From contig NZ_CP101751.1 in the NCBI RefSeq assembly GCF_024496085.1, forward strand, positions 3,782,001 through 3,846,000: 64,000 bases of DNA. Direction: 5' to 3'. A program made the position numbers and the translations under genes. Positions 31,760-40,965 of this stretch are shown piece after piece (position 1 is the stretch's first letter; every line of letters begins with the position of its first letter). This DNA comes from Flavobacterium cerinum (GTDB lineage Bacteria; Bacteroidota; Bacteroidia; Flavobacteriales; Flavobacteriaceae). The notes below the pieces were generated by a model. That model had not been told where the DNA came from, searched no databases, and worked only from the letters and a program-made list of their open reading frames with translations.

Positions 31760-31902
31760 TTTTATGGCTATTAATTGACGGTAAAAATAACAAACAAATG
31801 TACAATTTGAAATCCATCATCTAAAATTATTAACACCCCTTTCCTTAAAAAAAATCACCTAACTTTTAAATTTGAAATAGAAGATTTTACGGCGAAATCT
31901 TT

Positions 31903-31910
31903 TATTTTTG
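31903..31910 (+). promoter_or_regulatory. -7 promoter element for the Gfo/Idh operon
   Basis: TATTTTTG matches TAnnTTTG 16 bases before the ATG of the Gfo/Idh gene. A TTG at normal -33 spacing is not seen. Confidence 0.4.
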
Positions 31911-31926
31911 TTGAAAATAGACAATT

Positions 31927-32892
31927 ATGCTAAAAGTTGGCGTATTAGGTGCCGGCCACCTTGGAAAAATACATTTACGATTACTCAATCAATCTGAAAA
32001 ATATGAATTAGTCGGGTTTTATGATCCGAATACTGAAAATGCCGAGAAAGTTGCACAGGAATTCGGTTACCGAAAATTCGATTCGATAACAGCATTAGTT
32101 CAGGCTGTCGATGTGGTAGACATTGTAACGCCAACACTTTCTCATTTCGATTGTGCCAAAGAAGCTATCGAAAACGGAAAACATGTATTCCTTGAAAAAC
32201 CGATTGCCAATACCGTAGAGGAAGCCCGTGAGATTATTGCCCTGGCAACCAAACACAATGTAAAAGGACAAGTTGGTCATGTAGAACGATTTAATCCGGC
32301 TTTTAAAGCAGTAAAAGATAAAATTGAGAACCCGATGTTTATCGAAACCCACCGACTGGCTGAATTTAATCCGCGCGGAACCGATGTACCGGTTGTATTG
32401 GATTTAATGATCCACGATATCGATGCAATTTTAAGCGTGGTGCGCTCGAAAGTAAAAAACATCAGTGCCAGTGGTGTTTCCGTGATTAGTGATTCTCCGG
32501 ATATTGCCAATGCACGGATTGAATTTGAAAACGGCTGTGTTGCCAATGTAACTTCCAGTCGTATTTCAATGAAAAACATGCGAAAAGCCCGTTTTTTCCA
32601 GAAAGACGCCTATATATCGGTCGACTATCTTGATAAAATCTGTGAAGTCGTTAAAATGAAAGATGCACCTGAAATTCCGGGTGATTTCGATATGATCCTG
32701 CAAAATGCTGAAGGTGTAAAAAAACAAATCTATTACGATAACCCTTCCGTACATCAGAACAATGCCATCCTGGATGAACTGGAAACATTTGCAGATGCCA
32801 TCAACAACAATACAACACCAATAGTAACACTGGAAGACGGAACAGAAGCCTTACGGGTAGCCCACCAGATTATTGACTGTTTTAAAAAATAA
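31927..32892 (+). CDS. Gfo/Idh/MocA family oxidoreductase
   Basis: The product (321 aa) has an N-terminal Rossmann domain (GVLGAGHLGKIHLRLLNQ, about 4-21). The family EKP motif appears in HVFLEKPIANTVEEAREI (about 89-106). A C-terminal alpha/beta domain begins around GHVERFNPAF and holds LDLMIHDIDAI with the conserved His pair. It should oxidise or reduce a sugar or related alcohol with NAD(P). The substrate is unknown. Three bases separate it from the MscS-like gene, and hbd follows, so the three form an operon ending at the 34314 terminator. Confidence 0.88.
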   Translation: MLKVGVLGAGHLGKIHLRLLNQSEKYELVGFYDPNTENAEKVAQEFGYRKFDSITALVQAVDVVDIVTPTLSHFDCAKEAIENGKHVFLEKPIANTVEEAREIIALATKHNVKGQVGHVERFNPAFKAVKDKIENPMFIETHRLAEFNPRGTDVPVVLDLMIHDIDAILSVVRSKVKNISASGVSVISDSPDIANARIEFENGCVANVTSSRISMKNMRKARFFQKDAYISVDYLDKICEVVKMKDAPEIPGDFDMILQNAEGVKKQIYYDNPSVHQNNAILDELETFADAINNNTTPIVTLEDGTEALRVAHQIIDCFKK

Positions 32893-32895
32893 TCC

Positions 32896-33408
32896 ATGTT
32901 CGAAAAAGTGCTTCAGGATACGGAAACTTTGGTTCATTTCGCTATTATCTGTGGAATGACGCTGTTGTTTTCCTATTTTGCCAATCTATATCTGAAAAGG
33001 CTTATCCTGAAAAAATCCAACATAATGGATAGTGATCCTACCAATTATGTCTTTTTCAAACATTTTGCCACAGCCATTATTTATCTTTTCGGATTCGGCT
33101 GGGCTTTATTAACTTTACCGATTGCAAAAACCTACGGACATTCGCTTTTGGCCGGAGCCGGAGTAACCACTTTAATAGCGGGATTTGCCTCCCAACAAGC
33201 TTTAAGTAATATCGTAGGCGGTATTTTTATCCTGATTTTCAAACCGTTCCGCGTGAATGATTATATTGAATTTCAGGGCAAATCAGGTCGTGTACTGGAA
33301 GTTAACCTGCATGACACCGTTATTTTGGATGATACAGACAATAAAATCGTAATCCCGAATACGTTATTATCAAACGGAATTATAACAAACATTAAAAAAC
33401 AACCATAA
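32896..33408 (+). CDS. Small mechanosensitive ion channel (MscS-like)
   Basis: This 170-aa protein is a compact MscS relative. Two helices (about 15-31 and 54-73) precede the pore-lining helix with AGAGVTTLIAGFASQQALSNIVGGIFIL (about 85-112). A beta-domain follows (RVNDYIEFQGKSGRVLEVNLHDTVI and NKIVIPNTLLSNGIITNI). It ends where longer members add the cytoplasmic alpha/beta cage, so that domain is absent. It should gate on membrane tension. It shares an operon with a Gfo/Idh enzyme and hbd. Confidence 0.85.
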   Translation: MFEKVLQDTETLVHFAIICGMTLLFSYFANLYLKRLILKKSNIMDSDPTNYVFFKHFATAIIYLFGFGWALLTLPIAKTYGHSLLAGAGVTTLIAGFASQQALSNIVGGIFILIFKPFRVNDYIEFQGKSGRVLEVNLHDTVILDDTDNKIVIPNTLLSNGIITNIKKQP

Positions 33409-33409
33409 A

Positions 33410-34297
33410 ATGAAAAACATAGCTGTAATCGGAGCCGGAACAATGGGTAACGGAATTGCACATACTTTTGCGCAAAGCGGTTTTAAAGTATTATTAATTG
33501 ATATTTCCGAAAAATCACTGGAAAAGGGAATGGCTACAATCGTAGGTAACCTGGATCGAATGATTGCCAAAGGAACCATTACGGAAGCCGATAAAAAAGC
33601 AACTATTGAAAACATCATTACCTATACTGACATTGCAGACGGTGTTGTTAATGCGGATTTAGTAGTAGAAGCCGCTACTGAAAATGTAACTTTAAAATTA
33701 AACATTTTCAAACAGCTAAGCGAAGTTTGTAATGAATCTACAGTTCTGGCTACCAATACCTCTTCTATTTCCATTACACAAATCGCTTCTGTGGTGAAAA
33801 ACCCGGAGCGGGTAATCGGAATGCACTTTATGAATCCGGTGCCGATTATGAAATTGGTAGAAATCATCCGCGGATACAATACTACGGATGAAGTTACAAA
33901 AACCATCATGGATTTATCTGTAAAACTGGGTAAAACTCCGGTAGAAGTAAACGATTATCCGGGATTTGTAGCCAACCGTATTTTAATGCCAATGATCAAC
34001 GAATCTATCGAAACACTATATAACGGTGTGGCAGGAGTATCCGAAATCGATACGGTAATGAAATTAGGAATGGCACATCCGATGGGACCATTACAACTGG
34101 CTGATTTTATCGGACTTGACGTTTGTCTTTCGATCCTTAATGTAATGTATGACGGATTTAAAAACCCGAAATATGCTCCTTGTCCTTTATTGGTAAACAT
34201 GGTAATGGCCGGAAAACTGGGTGTAAAATCAGGAGAAGGTTTCTATGATTATTCCGAAAGCAAAAAAGCAGAAAAAGTAGCGAAAATGTTCGCTTAA
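33410..34297 (+). CDS. 3-hydroxybutyryl-CoA dehydrogenase
   Basis: This 295-aa enzyme is a 3-hydroxyacyl-CoA dehydrogenase of the PaaH/Hbd type. It interconverts 3-hydroxyacyl-CoA and 3-oxoacyl-CoA with NAD. The Rossmann motif is AVIGAGTMGNGIAHTFAQ (4-21). The catalytic block is GMHFMNPVPIMKLVEII, with His and the neighbouring Asn. The C-terminal domain starts at DYPGFVANRILMPMINE. It sits one base after the MscS gene and is followed by a strong terminator. Role in beta-oxidation or branched acyl-CoA metabolism is likely. Confidence 0.92.
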   Translation: MKNIAVIGAGTMGNGIAHTFAQSGFKVLLIDISEKSLEKGMATIVGNLDRMIAKGTITEADKKATIENIITYTDIADGVVNADLVVEAATENVTLKLNIFKQLSEVCNESTVLATNTSSISITQIASVVKNPERVIGMHFMNPVPIMKLVEIIRGYNTTDEVTKTIMDLSVKLGKTPVEVNDYPGFVANRILMPMINESIETLYNGVAGVSEIDTVMKLGMAHPMGPLQLADFIGLDVCLSILNVMYDGFKNPKYAPCPLLVNMVMAGKLGVKSGEGFYDYSESKKAEKVAKMFA

Positions 34298-34313
34298 TTA
34301 TTTAGTATATCCG

Positions 34314-34349
34314 ATTGGCAATTGGTAATCTCGGTTATCAATTGCCAAT
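34314..34349 (+). terminator. Rho-independent terminator after hbd
   Basis: ATTGGCAATTGGTAA (34314-34328) pairs with TTATCAATTGCCAAT (34335-34349): 15 bp with one G-U, six-base loop, then TTTT. Its position rules out the in-frame TTG at 34315 as the start of the next gene. Confidence 0.85.
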
Positions 34350-34365
34350 TTTTAATTTTGATTCA

Positions 34366-35586
34366 ATGGCACTAATACAACCTTTTAAAGCGGTTCATCC
34401 TACAGCTGACAAAGTAAGTCTGGTTACCTCCCGTTCTTATGACGATTACGGAGCGGCAGAACTTGCGGCTTATCTGGAGTTTAATCCGTTTTCTTTTTTA
34501 CACATTTTAAATCCGGCTTATGTAAACCAACAGAAGATCGGATTTGACAAGCGTTTTAAAGCGGTTGCACACAAATACGCCGATTTTAAAAAGGACGCCA
34601 TATTGGTTCAGGAAGAAAAACCGGTATTATACCTTTACCAAATTGAATCTAAAAATCATAAATTTATCGGGATTCTGGCCGGGACTTCTATTACAGATTA
34701 CCAACAGAATACGATTAAAAAACACGAAGACACCTTACAATACCGGGTAGATCTTTTTAAGGATTATCTGCATCAAACCGGTTTTAATACCGAACCCGTA
34801 CTGATGACATATAATGAAAATCCGGTGCTAAGTCAGTGGATTTTCAACAAATCACAAGAACGTCCGTTACTGGATTTTTCCACAACCAATAAAGAAAAAC
34901 ATACCTTGTGGAAAATTTCAGACGATACTGAAATTCAGTGGCTTCAGGAACAATTTAAAAATATCGGCGATCTGTATATTGCAGATGGTCACCACAGATC
35001 GGCTTCAGCGGAATTATTATATGAACAGGATAAAAATTCAGGCAACGAAAACCTGAATTATTTTATGAGTTATCTGATTGCCGATTCTAACATTAAAATT
35101 TATGAGTATAACCGTCTGATTCGCGATCTGAACGGTTATAGCAAAGATGATTTTATTAAAAAACTAGCCGATAATTTCGTCATCAAAAGTAAAAAGCAGG
35201 AACTGTGGAAGCCCCGTAATAAATTCGAATTCGGAATGTATTTAGACGGCGCCTTTTATTCCTTAAAACTTAAAGAAGAAAATTTTATCTTTGATGATGC
35301 TTTATCCGGATTGGATGCTCAGATTCTATACAAAACGGTATTACAACCGATTCTGGGTATCGAAGATTTACGAACGGATGACAGAATTGAGTATGTTCCC
35401 GGTACAAAATCCATTACCACGATCAAAGAAAAGGTAGATAGCGACGAATTTGAAGTTGGCTTCATGCTGTTCCCTATCAATATTAAAGAAATTAAAGATC
35501 TGGCTGATGCCAATTTAATCATGCCGCCAAAAAGTACGTTTATCGAACCGAAATTCAGAAGCGGACTGGTTATTTATGAAATATAG
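34366..35586 (+). CDS. DUF1015 family protein
   Basis: The product (406 aa from the ATG at 34366) belongs to the DUF1015 family of large conserved cytoplasmic proteins. It begins MALIQPFKAVHPTADKV, contains LYIADGHHRSASAELLYEQ (about 205-223), the family-defining GHHR block, and ends in STFIEPKFRSGLVIYEI. The function is not established. In-frame TTG 17 codons upstream lies in a terminator and is rejected. It begins a six-gene operon with yggS, the exonuclease-GIY-YIG gene, an ion channel, miaA and a thioesterase. Confidence 0.88.
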   Translation: MALIQPFKAVHPTADKVSLVTSRSYDDYGAAELAAYLEFNPFSFLHILNPAYVNQQKIGFDKRFKAVAHKYADFKKDAILVQEEKPVLYLYQIESKNHKFIGILAGTSITDYQQNTIKKHEDTLQYRVDLFKDYLHQTGFNTEPVLMTYNENPVLSQWIFNKSQERPLLDFSTTNKEKHTLWKISDDTEIQWLQEQFKNIGDLYIADGHHRSASAELLYEQDKNSGNENLNYFMSYLIADSNIKIYEYNRLIRDLNGYSKDDFIKKLADNFVIKSKKQELWKPRNKFEFGMYLDGAFYSLKLKEENFIFDDALSGLDAQILYKTVLQPILGIEDLRTDDRIEYVPGTKSITTIKEKVDSDEFEVGFMLFPINIKEIKDLADANLIMPPKSTFIEPKFRSGLVIYEI

Positions 35587-35615
35587 CCCCTTTGATCAAC
35601 CAATGATAAGAGAAT

Positions 35616-36275
35616 ATGACAATACGTGAAAATCTTACTACAATAAAAGCAAGTCTTCCGGAACAAGTTACACTGGTTGCGGTTTCTAAAACCAAACCGG
35701 TAGCGGATCTTATGGAAGCTTATGAAGCCGGACAACGTATTTTCGGTGAAAATAAAATACAGGAAATGACCGAAAAATGGGAACAGATGCCAAAGGATAT
35801 CCAATGGCATATGATTGGTCATGTACAATCCAACAAAGTAAAATACATGGCGCCCTATGTAAGTCTGGTTCATGGAGTAGACAGTTTAAAGCTTCTTCAG
35901 GAAATCAACAAACAAGCTCAAAAAACGGATCGGGTTATTAATTGTTTGCTGCAAATCTATATCGCCGAAGAAGAAAGTAAATTCGGATTAGATGAAAATG
36001 AACTGGAAGCTATTTTAAAATCCGACGCTTTTAAGGAACTCAATCACATCTGTATCAAAGGATTAATGGGAATGGCCACTTTTACCGACAGTAATGATCA
36101 GATAAAAAAAGAATTCAGCCGTTTAAAAGCTATATTTGACAAGTATAAAGACAATAAAAGCCAAAATACCGACTTTTCCGTTTTATCGATGGGAATGTCC
36201 GGCGATTACAAAACCGCAATTGATTGTGGGAGCACAATGGTTCGGATCGGAAGCAGTATTTTTGGTGTCCGGTAA
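35616..36275 (+). CDS. YggS family pyridoxal phosphate homeostasis protein
   Basis: The product (219 aa) is the alanine-racemase-like PLP-binding protein that controls cytoplasmic PLP pools. The PLP Lys is in TLVAVSKTKPVADL (about 20-33). FGENKIQEMTEKWE, WHMIGHVQSNKVKYM and FSVLSMGMSGDYKTAIDCGSTMVRIGSSIFG are the conserved blocks. It follows DUF1015 by 29 bases and precedes the exonuclease gene by 29, consistent with an operon. It is not expected to be an enzyme. Confidence 0.93.
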   Translation: MTIRENLTTIKASLPEQVTLVAVSKTKPVADLMEAYEAGQRIFGENKIQEMTEKWEQMPKDIQWHMIGHVQSNKVKYMAPYVSLVHGVDSLKLLQEINKQAQKTDRVINCLLQIYIAEEESKFGLDENELEAILKSDAFKELNHICIKGLMGMATFTDSNDQIKKEFSRLKAIFDKYKDNKSQNTDFSVLSMGMSGDYKTAIDCGSTMVRIGSSIFGVR

Positions 36276-36304
36276 CCCCTAAATTTAAAACCTAAGAACA
36301 GAAT

Positions 36305-37666
36305 TTGTACGCTATACTCGACATAGAAACAACCGGAGGACAATACAACGAAGAAGGCATTACCGAAATTGCCATCTATCGCTTTGACGGTCATGAAGTG
36401 GTTGACCAGTTTATCAGTCTGGTCAATCCGGAAATCCCAATACAGCCGTTTGTTGTTAAACTAACCGGTATTAATAATGCCATGCTACGTTCTGCCCCAA
36501 AATTTTATGAGGTAGCCAAACGTATTATAGAAGTCACACAAGATTGTATTATCGTAGCACATAATGCAGCATTCGATTACCGTGTACTTCGTATGGAATT
36601 CCGCCGATTGGGTTATGAATTTAACCGGAATACCATCTGTACCGTTGAACTGTCTAAAAAATTAATCCCTGACCAACCTTCTTATAGTTTAGGAAAATTG
36701 GTTCGAAGTCTTGGAATTCCGATAGCGGATCGTCATCGGGCGACCGGCGATGCCATGGCAACAGTTAAGTTGTTTAAAATGCTATTAGCTAAAGATGTCA
36801 AAAAGGAAATCGTTACGACTTTTATCAAAAAAGAAATCAAATCCGGGATGTCTCCGAAATTACTTGACATTGTGGAAGGTATTCCTTCTAAAACCGGAAT
36901 TTATTATATCCATCGTGAAGACGGTACGATTATTTACATCGGTAAGAGTAAAAATATTAAAAAACGGGTTAACCAGCATTTCACCGGTACATCCCGTAAA
37001 GCCAAAAAAATACAGAACGAAGTCTATGCCGTCACTTTCGAAGAAACCGGAAGTGAGCTGATCGCGCTTTTAAAAGAAAGCGAAGAAATCAAAATCAATA
37101 AACCCGTTTATAACCGGGCACAACGTAAAACGATTTTTCCGTGGGCTTTATATGCCGAAAAAGATCAGGACGGTTATATTGCGATTCGTCTGGCAAAAGC
37201 CGACGGACGTAAAAAAGAAATCACCTCTTTTGTAACGGCTGTGGAAGGCAAAAACTTCCTGCATAAAATTACAGCCGAATATCAATTGTGTCAGAAAATC
37301 AACGGCTTATACGATACCAAAAAAGGTTGTTTTCAATACGATATCAAACAATGTAACGGTGCCTGTATCGGCAAAGAAAATCCGGAGGAATATAATGTTC
37401 GTGTACAGGATTTTATCACCAATTATCAGTTCCAAAATCAAAACATGGTGATTGTGGACCGTGGTCGCAGTATCGATGAAAGAAGTGCCATTCTGGTTGA
37501 AAACGGAATTTACAAAGGCTATTGTTTTTATGATCTGAATTATCAGATTAGCAATATTGAAATCCTGAAAAAAATCATTATCCCGATGCAAAATAACCGG
37601 GACACCCGTAATATCATTCAGAATTATCTTCGCAAAAAGAAAGTCAATAAAGTAGTAACGTTTTAA
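36305..37666 (+). CDS. DnaQ-like exonuclease fused to a UvrC-type GIY-YIG nuclease
   Basis: This 453-aa protein begins with a DEDDh 3'-5' exonuclease (about 1-165): Asp/Glu in LDIETTGGQ, Asp in HNAAFDYRV, and His-x4-Asp in HRATGDAMAT. The second part (about 195-280) is a GIY-YIG nuclease (GIYYIHREDGTIIYIGKSKNIKKRV), and the tail resembles the UvrC-like C-terminal region. It is close to the Cho/DinG-type exonuclease-UvrC fusion found in Bacteroidota, without the rest of UvrC. DNA repair is the likely role. The TTG start is chosen because LYAILDIETTGG is the expected N-terminus. Confidence 0.87.
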   Translation: MYAILDIETTGGQYNEEGITEIAIYRFDGHEVVDQFISLVNPEIPIQPFVVKLTGINNAMLRSAPKFYEVAKRIIEVTQDCIIVAHNAAFDYRVLRMEFRRLGYEFNRNTICTVELSKKLIPDQPSYSLGKLVRSLGIPIADRHRATGDAMATVKLFKMLLAKDVKKEIVTTFIKKEIKSGMSPKLLDIVEGIPSKTGIYYIHREDGTIIYIGKSKNIKKRVNQHFTGTSRKAKKIQNEVYAVTFEETGSELIALLKESEEIKINKPVYNRAQRKTIFPWALYAEKDQDGYIAIRLAKADGRKKEITSFVTAVEGKNFLHKITAEYQLCQKINGLYDTKKGCFQYDIKQCNGACIGKENPEEYNVRVQDFITNYQFQNQNMVIVDRGRSIDERSAILVENGIYKGYCFYDLNYQISNIEILKKIIIPMQNNRDTRNIIQNYLRKKKVNKVVTF

Positions 37667-37678
37667 TTCCGAATCGTT

Positions 37679-38518
37679 ATGAGAGCCTTAAAAACCAAAT
37701 ACGATATTTTCAGGCAAAAAGCCTATATCATTATTTATGGTTCCAATACGTTTGCCGGACGTCTTTTCGACTTGACGTTACTGGGCGTAATTTTGTTGAG
37801 TGTTCTCCTGGTAATGTTGGAATCCATCGAAAAACTGGATGCCAAACACCATACTTTTATTGTAGTTTCGGAATGGATCATCACGATATTTTTCAGTATC
37901 GAATATGCGCTTCGGATTATTTGCAATAAACGACCTTTAAAATACATTTTCAGTTTTTACGGTATAGTGGATCTTATTTCCATTCTACCGATGTATTTGT
38001 CCTTTTTTGTACCGGGATCAAGAATTTTATCTGTTATCCGTGCATTGCGATTACTTCGATTATTCGGTATTCTGAATCTGGTGCATTTTACCGGTCAGGA
38101 ATCCCAATTGAAACTCGCTATTAAAGCCAGCCGGACAAAAATTATCGTATTTATCTATTTCATTTTGGTAGTTTCCATTTTACTCGGCGCCATTATGTAT
38201 GTCATCGAAGGACCGGAAAGCGGATTTACAAGTATTCCCGTGAGTATTTACTGGTGTATTGTAACCTTAACAACCGTAGGATATGGTGACATCGCTCCGG
38301 TTACTACTTTAGGACAAATTATTGCTGCTTTTATCATGATCATGGGTTACGGAATCATTGCGGTTCCAACCGGAATTGTAACAGCCGAATTTGCCAATGC
38401 AAAACGCAACGACCCGGATATGGACGGCAAACGTAAATGTCCGTCCTGCACTACTATTATTTATAATGAAGACTCCAGATATTGCCACCATTGTGGCGAA
38501 AAATTAACGCATGGCTAA
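37679..38518 (+). CDS. Voltage-gated potassium channel-like protein with C-terminal zinc ribbon
   Basis: This 279-aa six-helix ion channel has an S4 segment with regular Arg (RILSVIRALRLLRLFGI, about 115-131), a pore loop with TVGYGD (199-204) giving potassium selectivity, and S6 (about 212-232). After S6 is a short zinc ribbon with Cys254, Cys257, Cys269 and Cys272 (CPSC and CHHCGEKL). Such a ribbon is an unusual end for a channel. Its last eight bases overlap miaA, so the two are translationally linked. Gating partner and physiology are unknown. Confidence 0.85.
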   Translation: MRALKTKYDIFRQKAYIIIYGSNTFAGRLFDLTLLGVILLSVLLVMLESIEKLDAKHHTFIVVSEWIITIFFSIEYALRIICNKRPLKYIFSFYGIVDLISILPMYLSFFVPGSRILSVIRALRLLRLFGILNLVHFTGQESQLKLAIKASRTKIIVFIYFILVVSILLGAIMYVIEGPESGFTSIPVSIYWCIVTLTTVGYGDIAPVTTLGQIIAAFIMIMGYGIIAVPTGIVTAEFANAKRNDPDMDGKRKCPSCTTIIYNEDSRYCHHCGEKLTHG

Positions 38519-39440
38519 TTATTTAATCACCGTCATAGGTCCTACAGCAATTGGGAAAACCGCTTTAAGTATTCAACTGGCACAACATTTCAATTGCGAT
38601 ATTATTTCCTGCGACAGTCGTCAGTTTTTTAAAGAAATGGCGATCGGAACCGCTGTTCCTTCAAATGAAGAACAGGCTGCCGCACAACACCATTTTATCC
38701 AGCATATTTCGGTTTTTGATCCGTATACGGTAGGCGATTTCGAAAGAGATACAATCGAGCTACTGGATCAATTATTTGTAAAAAACAACATTCAGGTTAT
38801 GGTGGGCGGATCCGGTTTATATGTAGATGCCATTTTAAAAGGTTTTGACGATTTTCCGGATATTGATCCTGTTGTACGGGAGAAAATCCGGGAGAACTAC
38901 GAAAAACAAGGAATAGACTACCTTCAGGATCAGTTAGCGCAACTTGATCCGGATAACTATACAAAAATTAAAGCTGAAAATCCGCAAACACTTCAAAATC
39001 CGCAACGAATGATGCGTTTTGTAGAAGTTTGTATCGGAAGCGGACAACCCTATTCATCGTTTCTGAATCAGAAAAAGACGCAACGGCATTTTACGCCGAT
39101 TGTAATCGGATTGGAGGCCGAAAGAGATGTCATGTACGATCGTATTAACCAACGTGTCGACCTGATGTTGGAAGCCGGTTTGCTAAAAGAAGCAGAAATG
39201 CTTTATCCCAATAAAACGTTAAACGCCTTACAAACGGTCGGTTATCGGGAATTATTTAGTTATTTTGACGGAGATTACACGTTCGATTTCGCGGTATCGG
39301 AAATTAAAAAGAACACACGACGCTTTGCCAAACGCCAGATGACCTGGTTTAAACGTACAGAAAAAGCGCAGTGGTTTGATTACAATACACCCGCCCGTTC
39401 TATTATCGAATATGTGAATCAACAAATTCAAAACGAATAA
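38511..39440 (+). CDS. miaA: tRNA dimethylallyltransferase
   Basis: The product (309 aa) adds the dimethylallyl group to A37 of UNN-decoding tRNAs. The P-loop is VIGPTAIGKTALSIQLA (about 8-24), the substrate-binding part is IISCDSRQFFKEMAIGTAVPS (about 33-53), and the DMAPP region is VGGSGLYVDAILKG (about 98-111). LNALQTVGYRELFSYFDG and RRFAKRQMTWFKR complete the signature. It overlaps the channel gene by eight bases. A second t-RNA modification gene in this window is the Sua5 homologue at 274. Confidence 0.95.
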   Translation: MANYLITVIGPTAIGKTALSIQLAQHFNCDIISCDSRQFFKEMAIGTAVPSNEEQAAAQHHFIQHISVFDPYTVGDFERDTIELLDQLFVKNNIQVMVGGSGLYVDAILKGFDDFPDIDPVVREKIRENYEKQGIDYLQDQLAQLDPDNYTKIKAENPQTLQNPQRMMRFVEVCIGSGQPYSSFLNQKKTQRHFTPIVIGLEAERDVMYDRINQRVDLMLEAGLLKEAEMLYPNKTLNALQTVGYRELFSYFDGDYTFDFAVSEIKKNTRRFAKRQMTWFKRTEKAQWFDYNTPARSIIEYVNQQIQNE

Positions 39441-39443
39441 AAA

Positions 39444-40190
39444 ATGCCTATAACTCCCGATTTTACTTCCGTTTATGAACATGAATGGGAAATCAACTTT
39501 ACACAATGTACACCATACGGTTTTCTGAAATATACCGATTTATGCAATCTGTTACAATTAACCGCTGCTGAGCATTCTATTCATGGCGGGCTGAGTTTTA
39601 ATGACATGCAATTGCATGATCAAGCCTGGGTTTTGAGTCGGATTCGGGTAGAAATAACCGATATTCTTCCTAAGTGGATGGACAAAGTGATTGTAAAAAC
39701 CTGGATTGAAGATTTACAGGGCTCACGTTCAATCCGTAACATCGAAATGTATCTTAACGGAAAAAAGGTAGCCGGAGCTTCAACGTTTTGGGCTGTTTTC
39801 AACACCAAGCTACGAAAAGCTGAAGCATTAGCTTTGCCACATGAACATTTTGAAAAATTTCCCGGATGGCATGCTACCGAACAACATTTCTCTAAAATTA
39901 ATGTATCCCGCGATACTAAAGTTGCCGGAAGCCGCAAAGTCGCTTTATCGGATCTTGACATTGTGAATCATGTGAACAATGTAAAATACCTCGAATGGTG
40001 TTTGGATACGCTAAATGCAAAAGCTGTTCTAAAACAGGAAATCAAAAGTTTTGAGATGAATTTTATGCGGGAATTGAACCTTAATGACGCAGTAACACTA
40101 CACCGGACAACAGAAGAAAAACCAACTTACTTTTCGGTAAACAAAGAAGATAACAAAGTCTCTTTTGCTTTACAATTGGACTGGAAATAA
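39444..40190 (+). CDS. Acyl-ACP thioesterase
   Basis: This 248-aa hot-dog fold thioesterase should release fatty acids from acyl-ACP. Family features are the N-terminal YEHEWEINFTQCTPYGFLKYTDLCNLLQ, QAWVLSRIRVEI, the first-half ending FWAVFNTKLRKAEAL, and the second repeat LSDLDIVNHVNNVKYLEWCLDTL, in which the NHVNN and Cys-like catalytic residues occur. It is the last gene of the operon that starts with DUF1015, three bases after miaA, and is followed by a bidirectional terminator. It is likely cytoplasmic. Confidence 0.9.
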   Translation: MPITPDFTSVYEHEWEINFTQCTPYGFLKYTDLCNLLQLTAAEHSIHGGLSFNDMQLHDQAWVLSRIRVEITDILPKWMDKVIVKTWIEDLQGSRSIRNIEMYLNGKKVAGASTFWAVFNTKLRKAEALALPHEHFEKFPGWHATEQHFSKINVSRDTKVAGSRKVALSDLDIVNHVNNVKYLEWCLDTLNAKAVLKQEIKSFEMNFMRELNLNDAVTLHRTTEEKPTYFSVNKEDNKVSFALQLDWK

Positions 40191-40196
40191 AAAAAT

Positions 40197-40220
40197 AAAC
40201 GCTCCTAAAAAGGAGCGTTT
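40197..40220. terminator. Bidirectional terminator between the thioesterase gene and the rprY-like gene
   Basis: AAACGCTCCT (40197-40206) and AGGAGCGTTT (40211-40220) form a perfect 10-bp stem with an AAAA loop and have A and T tracts on the two sides. Confidence 0.9.
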
Positions 40221-40244
40221 TTTTCTTTAGTAGATCGGGTGGGT

Positions 40245-40961
40245 TTATTCTGCAACTTTATTTTTAATCACCAAACGGAAACCTTCTCCGTGAATGTTCA
40301 GGATTTCAACATCCTCATCCTGTTTCAGGTATTTACGTAATTTGGCGATATATACGTCCATACTTCTTGAGGTGAAGTAATTGTCGTCTCTCCAGATTTT
40401 AGTTAATGCCAATTCTCTCGGCATTAAATCATTTTCATGTAATGCTAACATTTTCAGCAATTCATTTTCTTTAGGCGATAATTTAATCGGCTCTTCTTCC
40501 TGGAAAGAAAGGAAACGCAATTTAGAGTTCAGATGGAATTTACCGATCTGGAATTCAAATTTTGTATTATCAGTTTTTACTTCAGAAGCTTTACGTTGAA
40601 TAATCGCTTTGATTTTCATCAATAATACTTCCGAATCAAAAGGTTTGTTCAGGTAATCATCAGCACCTACTTTATAACCTTTCAATACATCTTCTTTCAT
40701 TGATTTAGCCGTTAAAAAGATAATCGGCACTTCTTTATTTTTTTCACGGATTTCTCTCGCTAAGGTATAACCATCTTTGTAAGGCATCATTACGTCCAAA
40801 ATACACAAATCGAAGTTATCTTTTTTGAATTTTTCGAAACCTTCCATTCCATTTTTGGCTAAAGTAACGTCAAAATCATTTATTAAAAGGTAATCTTTGA
40901 GCACTGCTCCAAAATTGGGGTCATCTTCTACTAAAAGAATTTTTTTGTTAGTTGTATCCAT
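40245..40961 (-). CDS. RprY-like OmpR-family response regulator
   Basis: The product (238 aa) has a receiver domain (about 7-122; Asp in LCILDVMMPYKDGY, Lys in DDYLNKPF) and a winged-helix Trans_reg_C domain (about 135-230; LSPKENELLKMLALHEN, SRSMDVYIAKLRKYLKQDEDVEI, GEGFRLVIKN). It is four bases after its kinase, so the pair is certain. In Bacteroides the RprX/RprY system responds to envelope and oxygen-related stress. Here the target is unknown. Confidence 0.9.
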   Translation of the reverse strand: MDTTNKKILLVEDDPNFGAVLKDYLLINDFDVTLAKNGMEGFEKFKKDNFDLCILDVMMPYKDGYTLAREIREKNKEVPIIFLTAKSMKEDVLKGYKVGADDYLNKPFDSEVLLMKIKAIIQRKASEVKTDNTKFEFQIGKFHLNSKLRFLSFQEEEPIKLSPKENELLKMLALHENDLMPRELALTKIWRDDNYFTSRSMDVYIAKLRKYLKQDEDVEILNIHGEGFRLVIKNKVAE

Positions 40962-40965
40962 ATCA

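Noticed and set aside
34315..34365. Upstream TTG start for the DUF1015 gene
   Set aside because: The extra codons lie in a strong terminator hairpin (34314-34349); the ATG at 34366 gives the usual N-terminus.
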